From: Bolinopsis microptera
Lineage: Eukaryota; Ctenophora; Tentaculata; Lobata; Bolinopsidae
NCBI RefSeq assembly: GCF_026151205.1
Contig: NC_087081.1
Coordinates: 4,769,246 to 4,833,245, forward strand
DNA length: 64,000 bases
Direction of reading: 5' to 3'
The notes beneath the pieces were generated by a model. It made no database searches. It was not told the origin of the DNA and saw only the letters and a list, made by a program, of their open reading frames with translations. The position numbers and the translations under genes are program-made. Below, piece by piece: positions 1 to 12,400 of this stretch (position 1 is its first letter; every line of letters starts with the position of its first letter).

Positions 1-1451
1 CAGTGAACTTCCTTGCGGTCATGTCCAAGTATGGCTTGTAAAAAACCCTCACACGTCGGGAGGGTGGCACCTTCTCCTCCCAGTCAAGGATTTTCAGACA
101 ATCGGCCACACCCTCCCTCCGCACATCTTGTTCATCATCGGCTGAAATTCATCATTCAATCAAATTTAAAAGATTTTATAGAAATGAATAATATATCCCA
201 ATTACTTAAACTGATAAAGTGCTGCGTAGGACACAAAACTGAAAATCTGATGTATATAATTATACAATATTATAAATATATATGTTTTCGTATATTATAT
301 AAAGGCTGTGTTATGGTGTTAAATAAATACCTAGTTTAGCGAGAATGACTGATTCAGGGTGTCCGAAATAGCTGTTATGGCTGATCCGGGCATAAACAAC
401 TTCACGCTCCTTCCGGGTCAGTTGTATCTCAGTGGCGTATTGCAGATGTTTGAACAGGTGCACAGCACCATGCTCCAAACCAGGCTGTAACTTCACTTGA
501 ATTCGTTCTTCCTCCCAGCTGCACATCTACGAACTTACAGAGTTGTCATATGAACTCTACCCCAGATCTAGCCCATTTGTAGGTCAATTATATTCAAACC
601 ATGGATCACATCACTAATTATACGCAACAAGCTTCAATCTTGCATGTTAATTACTTCATGACGTATATGGTGGTCATATCACTTCTGACCCAAGGTCTGG
701 CAGCCGAATGGCTTGTAAAAGTTAACACTGAAATGCAGGACCGGGGTTGTTTGATTAAAAAAGGCTTCCATAAAGCTAGAAATCACTGATGCTTGTTTAA
801 GCATGGACTATTTCATGCACGAAAACCCATTTGATGAAGATGATATGTCATCAGTCATATGTGATATTAGACACTGATCATGTACACATATTTTAACATT
901 TTTACTGCTTAATGACCGTTTTTCTTGTATATACTTACTTATATATATATTACTTACTGTACAAAAAATGGATTTAAAAATCATTTGCTGAAATTAAAAA
1001 AAACGTCAAAAAATTGAAAAAAATCGGATTTTTGATGGTTTTGAATGCATTTGAGCGTTCATATTAATGTTCGTTCATAATTATGTCCGTTCATGAATGT
1101 CTTGTATCACGTTGCAACTCCCACGGTCGTTTCACTATGGTGACGATACAGTGCGCGGCGGGTCATACAATGTACTAGGAACTATGATGTATGACAAGTA
1201 ATGTCCGTCCAAATAATAGTATAAGGTCCGATAAGGTACTTTAAAATGGTTCAAAATTTTGAATAGAGATAATATAGATATATTCATATTAAAGTATATC
1301 CCCGGGTCAAAATTGGATCTGGCCGGTAATAATTGATAATGCGGTTAACGGGTGATACTCGTAAAATATCGGATAATGATTAATCACTCTACACTCGACT
1401 GTCACGTAACTTTTTCAACCCGTTCTCCAGCTGGTTCTGAACGACTTTTCG

Positions 1452-1535
1452 AAACCCTAACCCTCTAATCTGATCCCAACCCTAACCCTAACCCAATCCT
1501 TAACAAAAACATATGCTGAAACCCTAACCCTAACG
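1452..1535. repeat. Interstitial telomere-like CCCTAA repeats
   Basis: Short clusters of CCCTAA (TTAGGG on the other strand) occur at about 1454-1465, 1478-1494 and 1520-1534, interrupted by degenerate units. TTAGGG is the ancestral animal telomere repeat. The tract is short and imperfect and lies next to dispersed repeats, so it is an interstitial remnant or part of a transposon, not a chromosome end. Confidence 0.6.
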
Positions 1536-1734
1536 AGAAATTAGACTAACTTCCTTATACGGTCATATCACGTGATCGAGACAGTTTTTCGCCAATATCT
1601 CGTCAGGGGAGCATTTTAATCCTATGTCATGTGGGGTGATTCGGAATCAGCGTCCGAAATACATCAATTGAAGTCGGTAACAACCGTTGGGGGCCTTTTT
1701 AGAACAATCTTGAAAATCGACTGTAGAGTGAGTT

Positions 1735-1893
1735 AGCACGCTCGTAAAATATTTGTTCCATATATCTGTTCCATATACAGGACCGTCGACGAGTCCAACT
1801 CGGCGCGCGTCCTGGTAGGTTTTAACGGGTGATACTCGTAAAATATCTGTTCCAACTCGGCGCGCGTCCTGGTCACTGGTAGGTTATAAACTT
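1735..1893. repeat. Dispersed repeat with GC palindrome, two tandem copies
   Basis: Two adjacent copies share GGTGATACTCGTAAAATAT, then TCCAACTCGGCGCGCGTCC, then TGGTAGGTT. Related copies lie at 44577-44650, 54268-54333 and 55490-55570. The fuller copies contain a nested palindrome, GGACCGTCGACGAG..CTCGGCGCGCGTCC. No coding potential is seen, and the element class is unknown. Confidence 0.7.
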
Positions 1894-2004
1894 ACAAATA
1901 ACTAAATAACACTGCCTTATATTGGAGGACTTCGACACGACGCGCGAACAATCATTTTATCTCGATGTAATGCAATAATTTTTAATTGTGAACGCTCGAA
2001 TTTG

Positions 2005-2450
2005 ACCATTGTTAATGGTCTGGCCCGGCGCGCGCTACTTCGTAGCACTTGCCATCGGGCCAACATTTCGAGAAGAAAGCGGCGCGCGCTACTTCGAAGA
2101 AATTTAGACGAATAACCTCCGTTAACGCTCGAATGCAATGTAATAACATTAAAAATGCTATTACAAAATATGGCTTAATATCAAATAAGTCCATTATGTT
2201 ACATGATTGACGAATGTTACTCGTCTAAAATTCGTGCGATGGCACATGCCCGATGGTTGCTCTATCCAGAGCCCTTGCGCTTGCAGTAGCGCGCGCCCGC
2301 CTCACGGCGGTAAAACACTTTTCTTGACTTGTGAAACAAGCGCGCCCGAAGTGGCGCGAAAGCACATGGTTAGGTGAACCCGATGGCACGTGCTACGAAG
2401 TAACGCGCGCTGGGCCAGATCATTAACAATGGTCAAGTTACATGACCAAA
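2005..2450. repeat. Inverted pair of GGGCCAGA/GCGCGC repeats
   Basis: A block at about 2010-2075 on the minus strand reads GCCCGATGGCAAGTGCTAC, then GAAGTAGCGCGC, then GGGCCAGACCATTA. A second copy lies on the plus strand at about 2380-2450 and a third at 57085-57165. The two copies here face each other across about 300 bp. They are likely parts of one transposable element family. Confidence 0.65.
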
Positions 2451-3572
2451 TTTATATGCTTTAAAATAGTGTGGGCAGTTAGAGGAACAAAAAGTGCGCC
2501 GCGCAAAATTTTAGCAAATCACTGAAATCGAGCGCTACTTGCTACGGTAGAATATTTGCTTTTACAATTATCAACTAATGATTTATAAACCTGGTGCGAA
2601 ATGGAAATTGATACTTTGTGAATCAATAAACATTTTAGAATAAACTGAGAAATTTGTTACATCTGTATAAACCAGTTTTACATGTGCATGTTACAGGTGC
2701 ATCATGATATAATTTGCTACTAATTATTTACATCATGTCTGACAATTTATCTATTTCTGGCTATTTTTCCGACCTTCCAAGCATTTTTTATGTTATTGCC
2801 TTTCATCAACAAGTTTAAGTGCTTATTGGGCCCAATAAGCGGACAGGCAATGGCCTTATAAATCTAGCCCTCTCTCAAAGCACTTGTTTGTAATATGTTT
2901 ACTGACTAGTTAGTATCTAAATTTATTAAATTAGTTTGTATTCTACTTGTGGATTTAGAGTTTTTCTTGATCTATACAGTATTGAGTATGCGTTGAAAGT
3001 TTGTCGGTGCAAGTTGTTTCGTGGCAGAAACTCTGTTGAGAAACTCTGTTGTGTTAATGTTAATCAAAGTAATGTTTATTTATTATATAGTAAAACAAAG
3101 GCGTTCTAGTTGATCAACTGTGAAACAATTCTGTTTGGGATAGAATAAAAAGATCTGAGGGGGTCCTCTACCCTTTTTTACGCCATACATAAAAAAGGCT
3201 AAAGTATAGTGTAACAAAGTGTAGTGTAAAATAGCCTTAAAAGGCCTAAAAAAGTGTGTAAAAGTGACATTTTTGTTATGTGAAGACTGATGAGAAAATA
3301 ATAGGAGAAAAGAAGATTTTGAGAAGATAATTTAATTAAGTGTAATTTAAGGTGTACAAAAGTGTAATTTATTGTACCTTTTTTACTACACTTTTTACAA
3401 CACTGTACACCCCAACTGAGCGTTTTGCCTAGAACCTTATTTTAAAATGATTCTTCTTTTTCCTGGAAACATTCCCACAGTGAGGTTTTGGTAACAAAAT
3501 TTGCAATAATTTAGATAGGTATATTTGTGATTTACAATTTCACAATTTATTAACCTAAATCTTGATCAGGAT

Positions 3573-6500
3573 ATGATTACAGCCGTCCTCCTGTGCGCAT
3601 TCGTTGCCTCAGCACTGTCCAATGTAAGTTATAAGGATTGCAATTATTCTCATTTTCAATGTTTTTTCTTGTGAAGATTATGTTAAATCATTGGTTTGTA
3701 CCAACAATAACATGAAAACCAGTTTATTACCTCAGTCACTGGAGACCAGAGTTGAGCAGCTGAATGAGATCTCTTACCGCACTCCTGTTGTAAAACTTGA
3801 TGATGACAAGTACAAATCCTTCATCAGGACAATGCCTAGAAACTACAGTATTGTTGTCATGTTTACTGCTCTTTCCCCTAACAGAAATTGCAAGATTTGC
3901 AAGTAAGTGTTTCAGTTTTGGATACACAGTATAAGATGAAGAGTCACAGGATATAAGATTTCTTCAGACTCATGAGACAAATAATATGACAAGCACAATT
4001 AGCTTTCAAATTTATGTTAAATCCAACCCTATCTTTTCCAGAGAGGTGCACACTGAGTACACAACATTAGCAAGGTCTCACCGATACTCCCGTAGCTTTA
4101 ACAGTGACATCTTCTTTACAATGGTAGACTATGATGGGGGTGCTGCTATCTTTCAGAGGGTAAGTTTTAAGTTATCTTAAATGTTTATCATATCCTCCCC
4201 CAGATTAATTACTTGTTTAATTCGGAGATAGTTGTTTCATAACGACAAATATTTTCCCACTTTTTCTTGTTTCATTGAAATTTCTTGTTTCATTGCAATT
4301 GACTTGTAATTGTGTAATCTTTGTAGTTACTTTACCTTTTTGCGACAGATTTATTCAATCAAGTTCCTATTTTCAGCTGAAGTTGACCTCAGCCCCAGTA
4401 ATCCTGCATTTCCCTGCCAGTGGTAAACGAAAGAAGGAGGACAAATTCGACCTTGAAAGGTACTTGGAATTAAAAGTTGATGATTATAGTCAGTTTTATA
4501 GTAAGACTTCAACATGCTATTCGCAATAGAGCCTGATCATTTGAATTAAGCCTCTCTGATCTCAGAAATCAAGTTCTCTCAACCATATATTATCTCAGGA
4601 GGGGAATAAACGCCGAATCCATCTCCAAGTGGGTAAAAGACAGAACAGATATAGGAATAGAAGTGATCAGACCTCCAAACTACACTAACGCTATTCTTCT
4701 GGGTGTGTTCCTGTTCGCTGTGTCTGGTACTCTGCTCATCAAGGGAAACAGCCTGGACTTCCTTTACAAGTGGAAATATTGGGCTATCACATCTATGGTT
4801 AGTTGTGGTCCTTCAGTAACTTTATTTTCATTGATCTTCTAGGCTTTTTTGTTGTTCAAATAAAACAGAATCTCGTCATGTAATAAAGTCAAGATGATAA
4901 CCGCTAAATTAGTTTGCCCGTCGAACCAATCCTTATCACAGTCATACAACCAACAATAAATCTACTCTTCAGTTTATAATGTTTGCTATGACGTCAGGAC
5001 AGATGTGGCTTCATATCAGAGGTGCTCCCTTCGCTCACGTTGACCGGGAGACAGGTAATGAACCTTTAACAACCATTAACAAGAATTAACAACAATTAAC
5101 AACAATTAACAACCATTAACAACTTTAACAACCATTAACAAATTTAACAACAATTAACAACCATTAACAACAATTAACAACAATTAACAACCATTAACAA
5201 CTTTAACAACCTTTAACAACCTTTAACAACCATTAACAACCATTAACAACAATTAACAACAATTAACAACAATTAACAACTTTAACAACCATTAACAAAT
5301 TTAACAACAATTAACAACCATTAACAACCTTTAACAACCTTTAACAATCTTTAACAACCTTTAACAACCATTAACAACTTTAACAATTTAACAACTTTAA
5401 CAACCATTGACAACTTTAACAACCTTGAAAAAGCTGATTGTACCTGACTTTTTACGTTTCTTATGGTTTATTTTGACGGGTCTATAAGAAAACGTATTGA
5501 CAAGTTGATGATTGTACCGAGTAACTACCAACCAAGTCTGTCGTCAACAGTGTTGATATCAGATTTTTTTCTTCATATTGAGCTGTACTTGCCACGTATG
5601 TCCAGATTCATTATAATAGATATATAATGTAGGACTTCTGGGTAATGAGCTTGGTTGTGGGACACACTCAACTAGGGAAGCTGAGAGGCCTCAAACAAAT
5701 CTCATTATAGAGATATCAACAGAGTGTGAGCCACTGCCAGACTAACCTTTGATTAGAGTTTGCCAGGCTCTATGAGTGTGGCAGAGAGTGTCTTCTTTGT
5801 CCTATCCTTTGTCCGTGATGCTGATAACAGACTCTTGTTGTAGGTGGTGGTGACAAAAACTCATTTGCATGATTGGGTCTAGAGATGGGTCGATTGTGAA
5901 ATGTGAACTGTGAAGTGTGCTATAAATAAGTATCGGTGAAAATGATATCAGATACTGTAATGGCAGATTGCAGACGTGGCAATTCGAAATATTTGCACAA
6001 AATATGTAATCAAAAATATGTTTCATCATGCACAGCCGATATCATATGTTCTGGAAAAACGATCGTTTCCTAACTTTTAATTATTTAATTAATTAGTAAA
6101 TTACAATAAACCCCCTCAGGTAGAACCAGTTTTATCCACGGTGGCAGTAACATGATGTTTGTGGCTGAGTCCTACATAATAGCAGTAGTTAACGGGGTTA
6201 TCGCACTTGGTTTCATCATGATGGCAGACGCTCCTAAAGATCCAACTAACCTTAACTCCAAATGTAAGTTCTCTCTTCAACTTTCTACATTTAAACGGGA
6301 AGACGTTGTGTAAATATTGCTTGAATAGGTTAAGTAAATACTGCTTGAATAGGTTAAATAGAGATTTTATCATGCTACGTCATAACTCGAGTTAGATGGC
6401 TTTGTAAAATATGGCCTAAAACAGTAAAACCATGACTTTACTCCTATAAATAGCTTGCTTATATTTGCGTGCGCTACAATCATTGCTGTGTGCTTCAACA

Positions 6501-7757
6501 ATCAACATGAAGCTCATTTAGTCTCATTTGTGTCATGTTTTGATCTGTATTATACATATAGTTGGAGTATTTTGTGCTTCATCTAGGAATGTTATAGCAC
6601 ATTCCTAGTTCTTACACGTAATCTTGTAGTTTGTTCATTGTTGTTGTTGTTGTGAGCCGTGTTTAGTGATGGAAACATTGAACCGTAGTCTCTGAGATAC
6701 CTTTTGAGCAGAAAGTAGCGTTGATTTAAATTGTGTACAATATACATATTATAAATGATATAATCCACTTTTACCAATTTGACGTGATTGCATGTGGTTA
6801 AATTGTACAGTAATAATTACCGCTGTGTAATTATATGCAGATGTGTCCATTGTTACCATGATTTAGAAGACCTGCGCGCAGAACCTTCTTATCTGACCAA
6901 ATACCAAACTTCATCTCCGGTTGTTTAGATGGCAACGTAAATCTTAGGAAAACCCTGAAAAACACTGGATTGTCATTGGTAGTGGTAGGTGTGGAATCAG
7001 GTTACAGTAATGATGCAAACTGTGTTCATGTTGCACCCCACACGGCACCCCACCAGTTACTCTGTGTCACACGTTGTTCTGCTTTTGTGACTGTAGTTTT
7101 CGGTTATAATGTAGTGTAGAATGTAGAAGTTAGTGTAGAATGTAGTGTAGAATGTAGAAGTTAGGGCCTGGACACATTGTGGCTTTATTGTTCTGCGTGT
7201 TTGTGTGTTTGTGTCACTGTACACATGATGTGACGCCACATTACAAGGTAATGTAAGTTATAATAGCTTGTATAACATAACCCTAATATATAAGGAAACA
7301 ACTTGTTATTTTAGCCCACTCGTCCTGTGCTTGCAGAGATTTTTACATATTCGATTTTAAGTACAATGTACGAAGTAATCGATTAACGATTAAAGTTCGC
7401 TAGTCTTAACGTTACATTTGTAAGCTACTAATTGTACTATTTGTAAGCTACTAAGTATACTCATTTACTTTATAAGCTACTACCTGATGATTGATTCAAA
7501 CGTCAAGAAACTTAAACTTGGTCTACACATTTAGTTTGCTTTGTCCGAGCATATATACTTACTCCTAATTCACCCCAGTGGAGCACTTTACAACATAAGA
7601 AACGTACAAATTTATAAGCTACTTTTAGTAAAACTGAAGGTTTATATTTTCAGATATGAGTTACGGAGGTCTGGCGTTGGTAGTAGTGTTCTTCTCTATT
7701 CTGCTCGCTATATTCCGTATGAAACACAGAGGATACCCCTACAGCCTCCTCTTCTAA
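3573..7757 (+). CDS. MAGT1/TUSC3: OST3/OST6-family oligosaccharyltransferase subunit (MAGT1/TUSC3-like)
   Basis: Eight exons, 3573-3623, 3736-3902, 4042-4159, 4377-4459, 4599-4797, 4973-5054, 6120-6263 and 7654-7757, join in frame through GT..AG introns into 315 codons plus TAA, close to the family's usual 320-350 aa. Exon 1 is a signal peptide (MITAVLLCAFVASALS). A lumenal thioredoxin-like domain follows with the redox motif CKIC (CxxC), preceded by RNYSIVVMFTAL and followed by FFTMVDYD, both family hallmarks. Four membrane segments come next (after RPPNYTN; around MFAMTSGQMW; around ESYIIAVVNGVIALG; and the last, ending RMKHRGYPYSLLF). In known members the CxxC forms mixed disulfides with substrates to aid STT3B-dependent N-glycosylation in the ER; MAGT1 has also been linked to Mg2+ transport. 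All conserved motifs are present, so I expect a functional gene. ATTAAA lies about 270 bp past the stop. Confidence 0.96.
5061..5425. repeat. AAC-rich minisatellite in OST-gene intron 6
   Basis: About 365 bp of 11-13-bp units built on TTAACAACAA, TTAACAACCA and TTTAACAACC fill the start of the intron between exons 6 and 7, beginning a few bases after the donor at 5055. It is non-coding; unit variants are interspersed, as expected from slippage and unequal exchange. Confidence 0.9.
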
Positions 7758-9438
7758 TGTTATGACGTCATCATTAGCTTGTGATGTCATCGTCGCGTTA
7801 TGACGTCGCTACTATATTATGAGGTTATTAGCTGCTTTCCTACGCTGTTTAGTGTTTACCTTGTCCATTGTATCCTATTACTTATAATATTAGTTAAAAC
7901 TCTGATATTTCAATTGAGAAGAAAGAAAATGGTTTTCTCGCTGTGAATTGTTTGCATTAATGTAGTAAATTATTTATTGTTTTTCTACATTTGGTCTGGC
8001 TTTATGTTTTATTTGATGTAAGGTATAATTAAAATCTACTTCATGCTTACTTTACTGTTTATGCAGATTGCTGATCCGTATAATTTTGGGACAACATTTT
8101 GATGACTTCGTTTTGAGTAAATACACAGAATCTTGTATCTTTTGGGGTGGTTGCACTAATTATTTATTGATAATTATTATTGTTAAGCAGAGGTGATGAG
8201 TAAGGGTTGATTTAGTATCGAATAATAAGAGCTGTTTGTTTTTGATGTACTTTGATTTGGAAATTAATTTATCTTGCTTTGTTTCTAAATACAAATTCCA
8301 TGGTTTACTTATAACCGTTAAATTTACTCTCGAATAAATTTATTAATCGAGAAGTATAAACTTGATTGTAATCCTCAAATCACAGGTTGAGACCCAGTAA
8401 CATTAAATTATTCAGACATTTTACCAATTTAGTAAACCTGTTAATGTTAATAATTTAACGATAATCTATTTGTATCTAGCAGTTCAACTATTTAACTAAC
8501 AATTTCATCACCAAATAGGTTAGATGCCTTCTTCGATGGGTTCTTTTGTAGATCTTAACCTTGGTAAGTGAAACTAATTATATACTTATAACTTGATAGC
8601 TCATTAATTACTGGTGCAAAGAAAGCATAAATGTTTTTAGAGGGTGTCAACAATTTCCAAATTTAATGGATCGTTGCGGATCAGCGAGTGGTTAACAGCA
8701 GTCACGAGTCCTAACAAAAACTAATTTCCATCTCCAAAAAACTGTTAAATTCACTACTTATAATACTCAGTATCACGTTTCATGTTATCATTCCACTGCT
8801 CATATTGTAAAACTCTTGCAGCTTGCTTGTGAGTTGAATTATCTACGTGCCATGTGAAGACACACACTTTTCATTCATTTACATTGTGTACACTTTGTGT
8901 TGTATATCCTCTTGTTTTCGTTAGCTGCCGACCAGATCGCTGTTTCTTTACTAGATCCGGAACAGACCGGAACAGTTTAAAAAATCCCTATTTTACGACA
9001 TAAATTCTGAGCCGTATTATGCGGGAACACAGTTTAAGGTATGATGATTGCTCTCAGTGGGGCAACATCAACAGTGCCATACTGACCACACCTGTTTCAG
9101 GTTGGTTTTAATTGTACTGTTGCGTGTATTGCCGCCCTTCTTTCCTCTGTAAGTTGCAGGCCTAGAGGAGATTTTTAATAGATTTCGGAAAATCACGCCA
9201 AATGCCGGGAATGAGCTGTCTAATTTTAACGGTGCTATTCTGAAAAATGGCACCTAATATTTGTGTATTTATTTATATATACGTGCAGTCCGAAAATACA
9301 CATTCATTTTACATTGTATACATTTCCTCGCTTCATTATACATTCATCATACATCGCATAGTTTAAATTGATACAATGAATAATACATGAACAACATTTT
9401 CTAGTTTACATTGTTCATTTTACAGTTCACTAACTGAC
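7758..9438. other. Intergenic, 3' flank of the OST gene
   Basis: AT-rich sequence without a convincing exon on either strand. Candidate polyadenylation signals for the upstream gene are ATTAAA near 8027 and AATAAA at 8333. The short minus-strand ORF near 9.1-9.25 kb has no recognisable domain. Confidence 0.5.
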
Positions 9439-12400
9439 ATGGACAGTTTACATGATGTCTTCTCACAAATAGAAAATGGTATGAAAATCCGACCACGTAA
9501 ATCAATCCTTCGTTATTTATTGAAAACACGAAATTTAATGAGCTAGTGGATATAATAAACGGTTTGAGACTCATGATTATTTGAACGATTAATTGGTTAA
9601 TTGATAAATTAACATTTATCGTTGTGAAGTATTTGTTCGTAAAATTGTCGACATTTTTACAATTTTACTGTTGAAAACAGATTTTAGCTGGATCACACAA
9701 TTGCAATTACGATTCAAGTTTGTTCGTTTGAAATTCAAAACTGTTCACTGATTGTAAACTGATCAATGATCATTAATTAAAATACATATTTAAACTAGAG
9801 ATCAACGATATTTATAAATTATCTAATACTTTAGATTAAATTTCTAATAATTCAGACGGTAGTCCAATGAAGAACGGAACGGATCAGATGGTAGCTCCCA
9901 CCGCCCCGGCTCAGAAGTACGTGACTTTTGATGAGGATGAACCCAGCACAAGGACCTACGATAACACCCAGCCATTCACCGGTTAGTACCGGGTAGTTTT
10001 ACTGGTCATTAATTGGTTATTAATTGGTTGTTAATTGGTTATTTACTGGTCAAATAGAGTAGGTTACTTTAAGGATTCTGATTAAGAGTTCTGAACTAAG
10101 TATGTTACTGTGTGTTAAAGTTCTCTATTTACAAAACTCGGGAATAATAATATTCCAGTGCAGGAGTTGCTTATAATTATGCAACTCCCCGAGAATTGGC
10201 GGGTTATTTTAACTCGTGAAGAAACTTCACTTTCTGCTACAGATTTAATCAATTAATCTGTGATATTGTGATCATGTTACTGACAGTGAGCATACCCTGG
10301 CAACCTTAGTGTTTTTTGAGATGTTGTTATTTTCAGTTACAATATTGAGGTATGATACGGGTATGTTGAAGTGTTAATACATATAATATAATGGGGGGGG
10401 GGTGACATGTCTCCAATGTCTCCCGCACCTTATCTTTTCGAAAAAGACAAAGACATTGGAGACATTGGAGACATTAGAGACATTGGAGACACAGCTTTTG
10501 GAGACATTGGAGACATTTGGGACATTTGGGACATTGGGGACATTAGAGACACAGCTTTTGGAGACATTGGAGACACAGCTTTTGGAGACATTGGAGACAT
10601 TGGGGACATTTGGGACATTGGGGACATTAGAGACACAGCTTTTGGAGACATTGGAGACACAGCCTCCTCCTCCTCCTCCTCCTCCTCCTCCTCCTCCTCC
10701 TCCTCCTCCTCCTCCTCCTCCTCCTCCTACTCTTCCTCCTCAGTCGTTCTCCTCCTCCTCCTGAGTCCTCCTCCTCCTGAGTCCTCCTACTCCTCTTCGT
10801 CCTCCTCCTCTTCCTCCTCAATCATCAGTCCTCCTCCTCAGTCCTCCTTCTCATCTTTCTCGTCAGTCTTCCTCCTCCTCCTCAGTCCTCCCCAAGTCCC
10901 CCTCCTCCTCAGTCCTCCCCCAGTCCCCCTCCTCCTATTCAGTCCTCATCCTCCTCCTCCTCAGTTCTCCTCAGTCCTCCTCCTTCTCAGTCCTCCTCCT
11001 GAGTCCTCTTCCTGAGTCCTCCTCCTGAGTCCTCCTCTTCCTGAGTCCTCCTCCTCCTAGGTCCTCCTCCTTCTCCTCCTCCTCCTCCTCCTCTTCCTCC
11101 TCAGTCGTTCTCCTCCTCCTCCTGAGTCCTCCTCCTCCTGAGTCCTCCTACTCCTCTTCATCCTCCTCCTCTTCCTCCTCAATCATCAGTCCTCCTCCTC
11201 AGTCCTCCTCCTCATCTTTCTCGTCAGTCTTCCTCCTCCTCCTCAGTCCTCCCCAAGTCCCCCTCCTCCTCAGTCCTCCCCCAGTCCCCCTCCTCCTATT
11301 CAGTCCTCATCCTCCTCCTCCTCAGTTCTCCTCAGTCCTCCTCCTTCTCAGTCCTCCTCCTGAGTCCTCTTCCTGAGTCCTCCTCCTGAGTCCTCCTCTT
11401 CCTGAGTCCTCCTCCTCCTAGGTCCTCCTCCTTCTCCTCCTCCTCCTCCTCCTCAGTCCTTCTCCTCCTCCTCCTCCTCCTCCCTCTCAGTCATCCTCCT
11501 CAGTCATCCTCCTCAGCCATCCTCCTCAGCCGTCCTCCTCAGCCATCCTCATCAGTACTCCTCAGTCCTCCTCCTCAGTCCTCATCCTCCTCCTGAGTCC
11601 TCCTCCTCATCCTTCTCCTTAGTCCTCCTCTTCCTCAGTCCTCCCCAGTCCCCCTCCTCCTCCCATTCACTCCTCCTCCTCCTCCTCAGTTTTCCTGAGT
11701 CTTCCTCCTGAGTCCTCCTCCTCCTCCTGAGTCCTCCTCCTGAGTCCTCCTCCTGGGTCCTCCTCCTCCTAGTTCCTCCTCCTCCTCCTCAGTCCTTCTC
11801 CTCCTCCTCCTCAGTCCTCCTCCTCCCCCTCAGTCATCCTCCTCAGCCATCCTCCTCAGTCCACCTCAGTCCTTCTCCTTTTCCTCAGTCCTCATCCTCA
11901 TCCTCCTCTTCAGTCCTTCTCCTCCTGGGTCCTCCTCCTCCTCTTCATCCTCCTCTTCCTCCTCAGTCCTCAGTCCTCCTCCCCATCCTTCTCGTCAGTC
12001 CTCCTCCTCCTCAGTCCTCCCCAGTCCCCCTCCTCCTCCTATTCAGTCCTCCTCCTCCTCCTCAGTTCTCCTCAGTCCTCCTCCTTCTCATTCCTCCTAA
12101 GTCCTCCTCCTGAGTCCTCCCCCTCTTCCTCCTGAGTCCTCCTCCTGGTTCATCCTCCTCCTAGTTCCTCCACCTTCTCCTTCTCCTCCTCAGTCCTTCT
12201 CCTCCTCCTCCTCCTCAGTTATCCTCTTCAGTACTCCTCAGTCCTCCTCCTTCTCAGTCCTCCTCCTTCTCAGTCCTCCTCAGTCCTCTTCCTGAGTTCT
12301 CCTCCTCCTCCTCCTCCTCAGTCCTCCTTCTGGGTCCTCCTCCTCCTAGGTCCTCCCCCTTCTCCTCCTATTCACTCCTCAGTTTTCCTGAGTCCTTCTC

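Larger units (their letters stand above)
1..3572. other. Intergenic, repeat-rich stretch
   Basis: I see no supportable gene here. The left 0.9 kb holds only short chance ORFs. From about 0.95 to 2.6 kb the DNA is a patchwork of dispersed repeats also found elsewhere in the window (near 34.8, 41.5, 44.6, 54.3, 55.5 and 57.1 kb), including GC-rich blocks with many CGCGCG motifs in an otherwise AT-rich background. From 2.6 kb to the OST gene the sequence is AT-rich. It contains the 5' flank of the next gene, and no promoter element stands out. Confidence 0.6.

Noticed and set aside
1452-1535. True telomere
   Set aside because: Too short and degenerate, with unique sequence on both sides.
10402-11015. 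Long open frames rich in IGDIGD, SSSS, PPPP or ETLETL
   Set aside because: They come from 9-bp and CCT repeats; composition is wholly repeat-driven and all frames are equally open.
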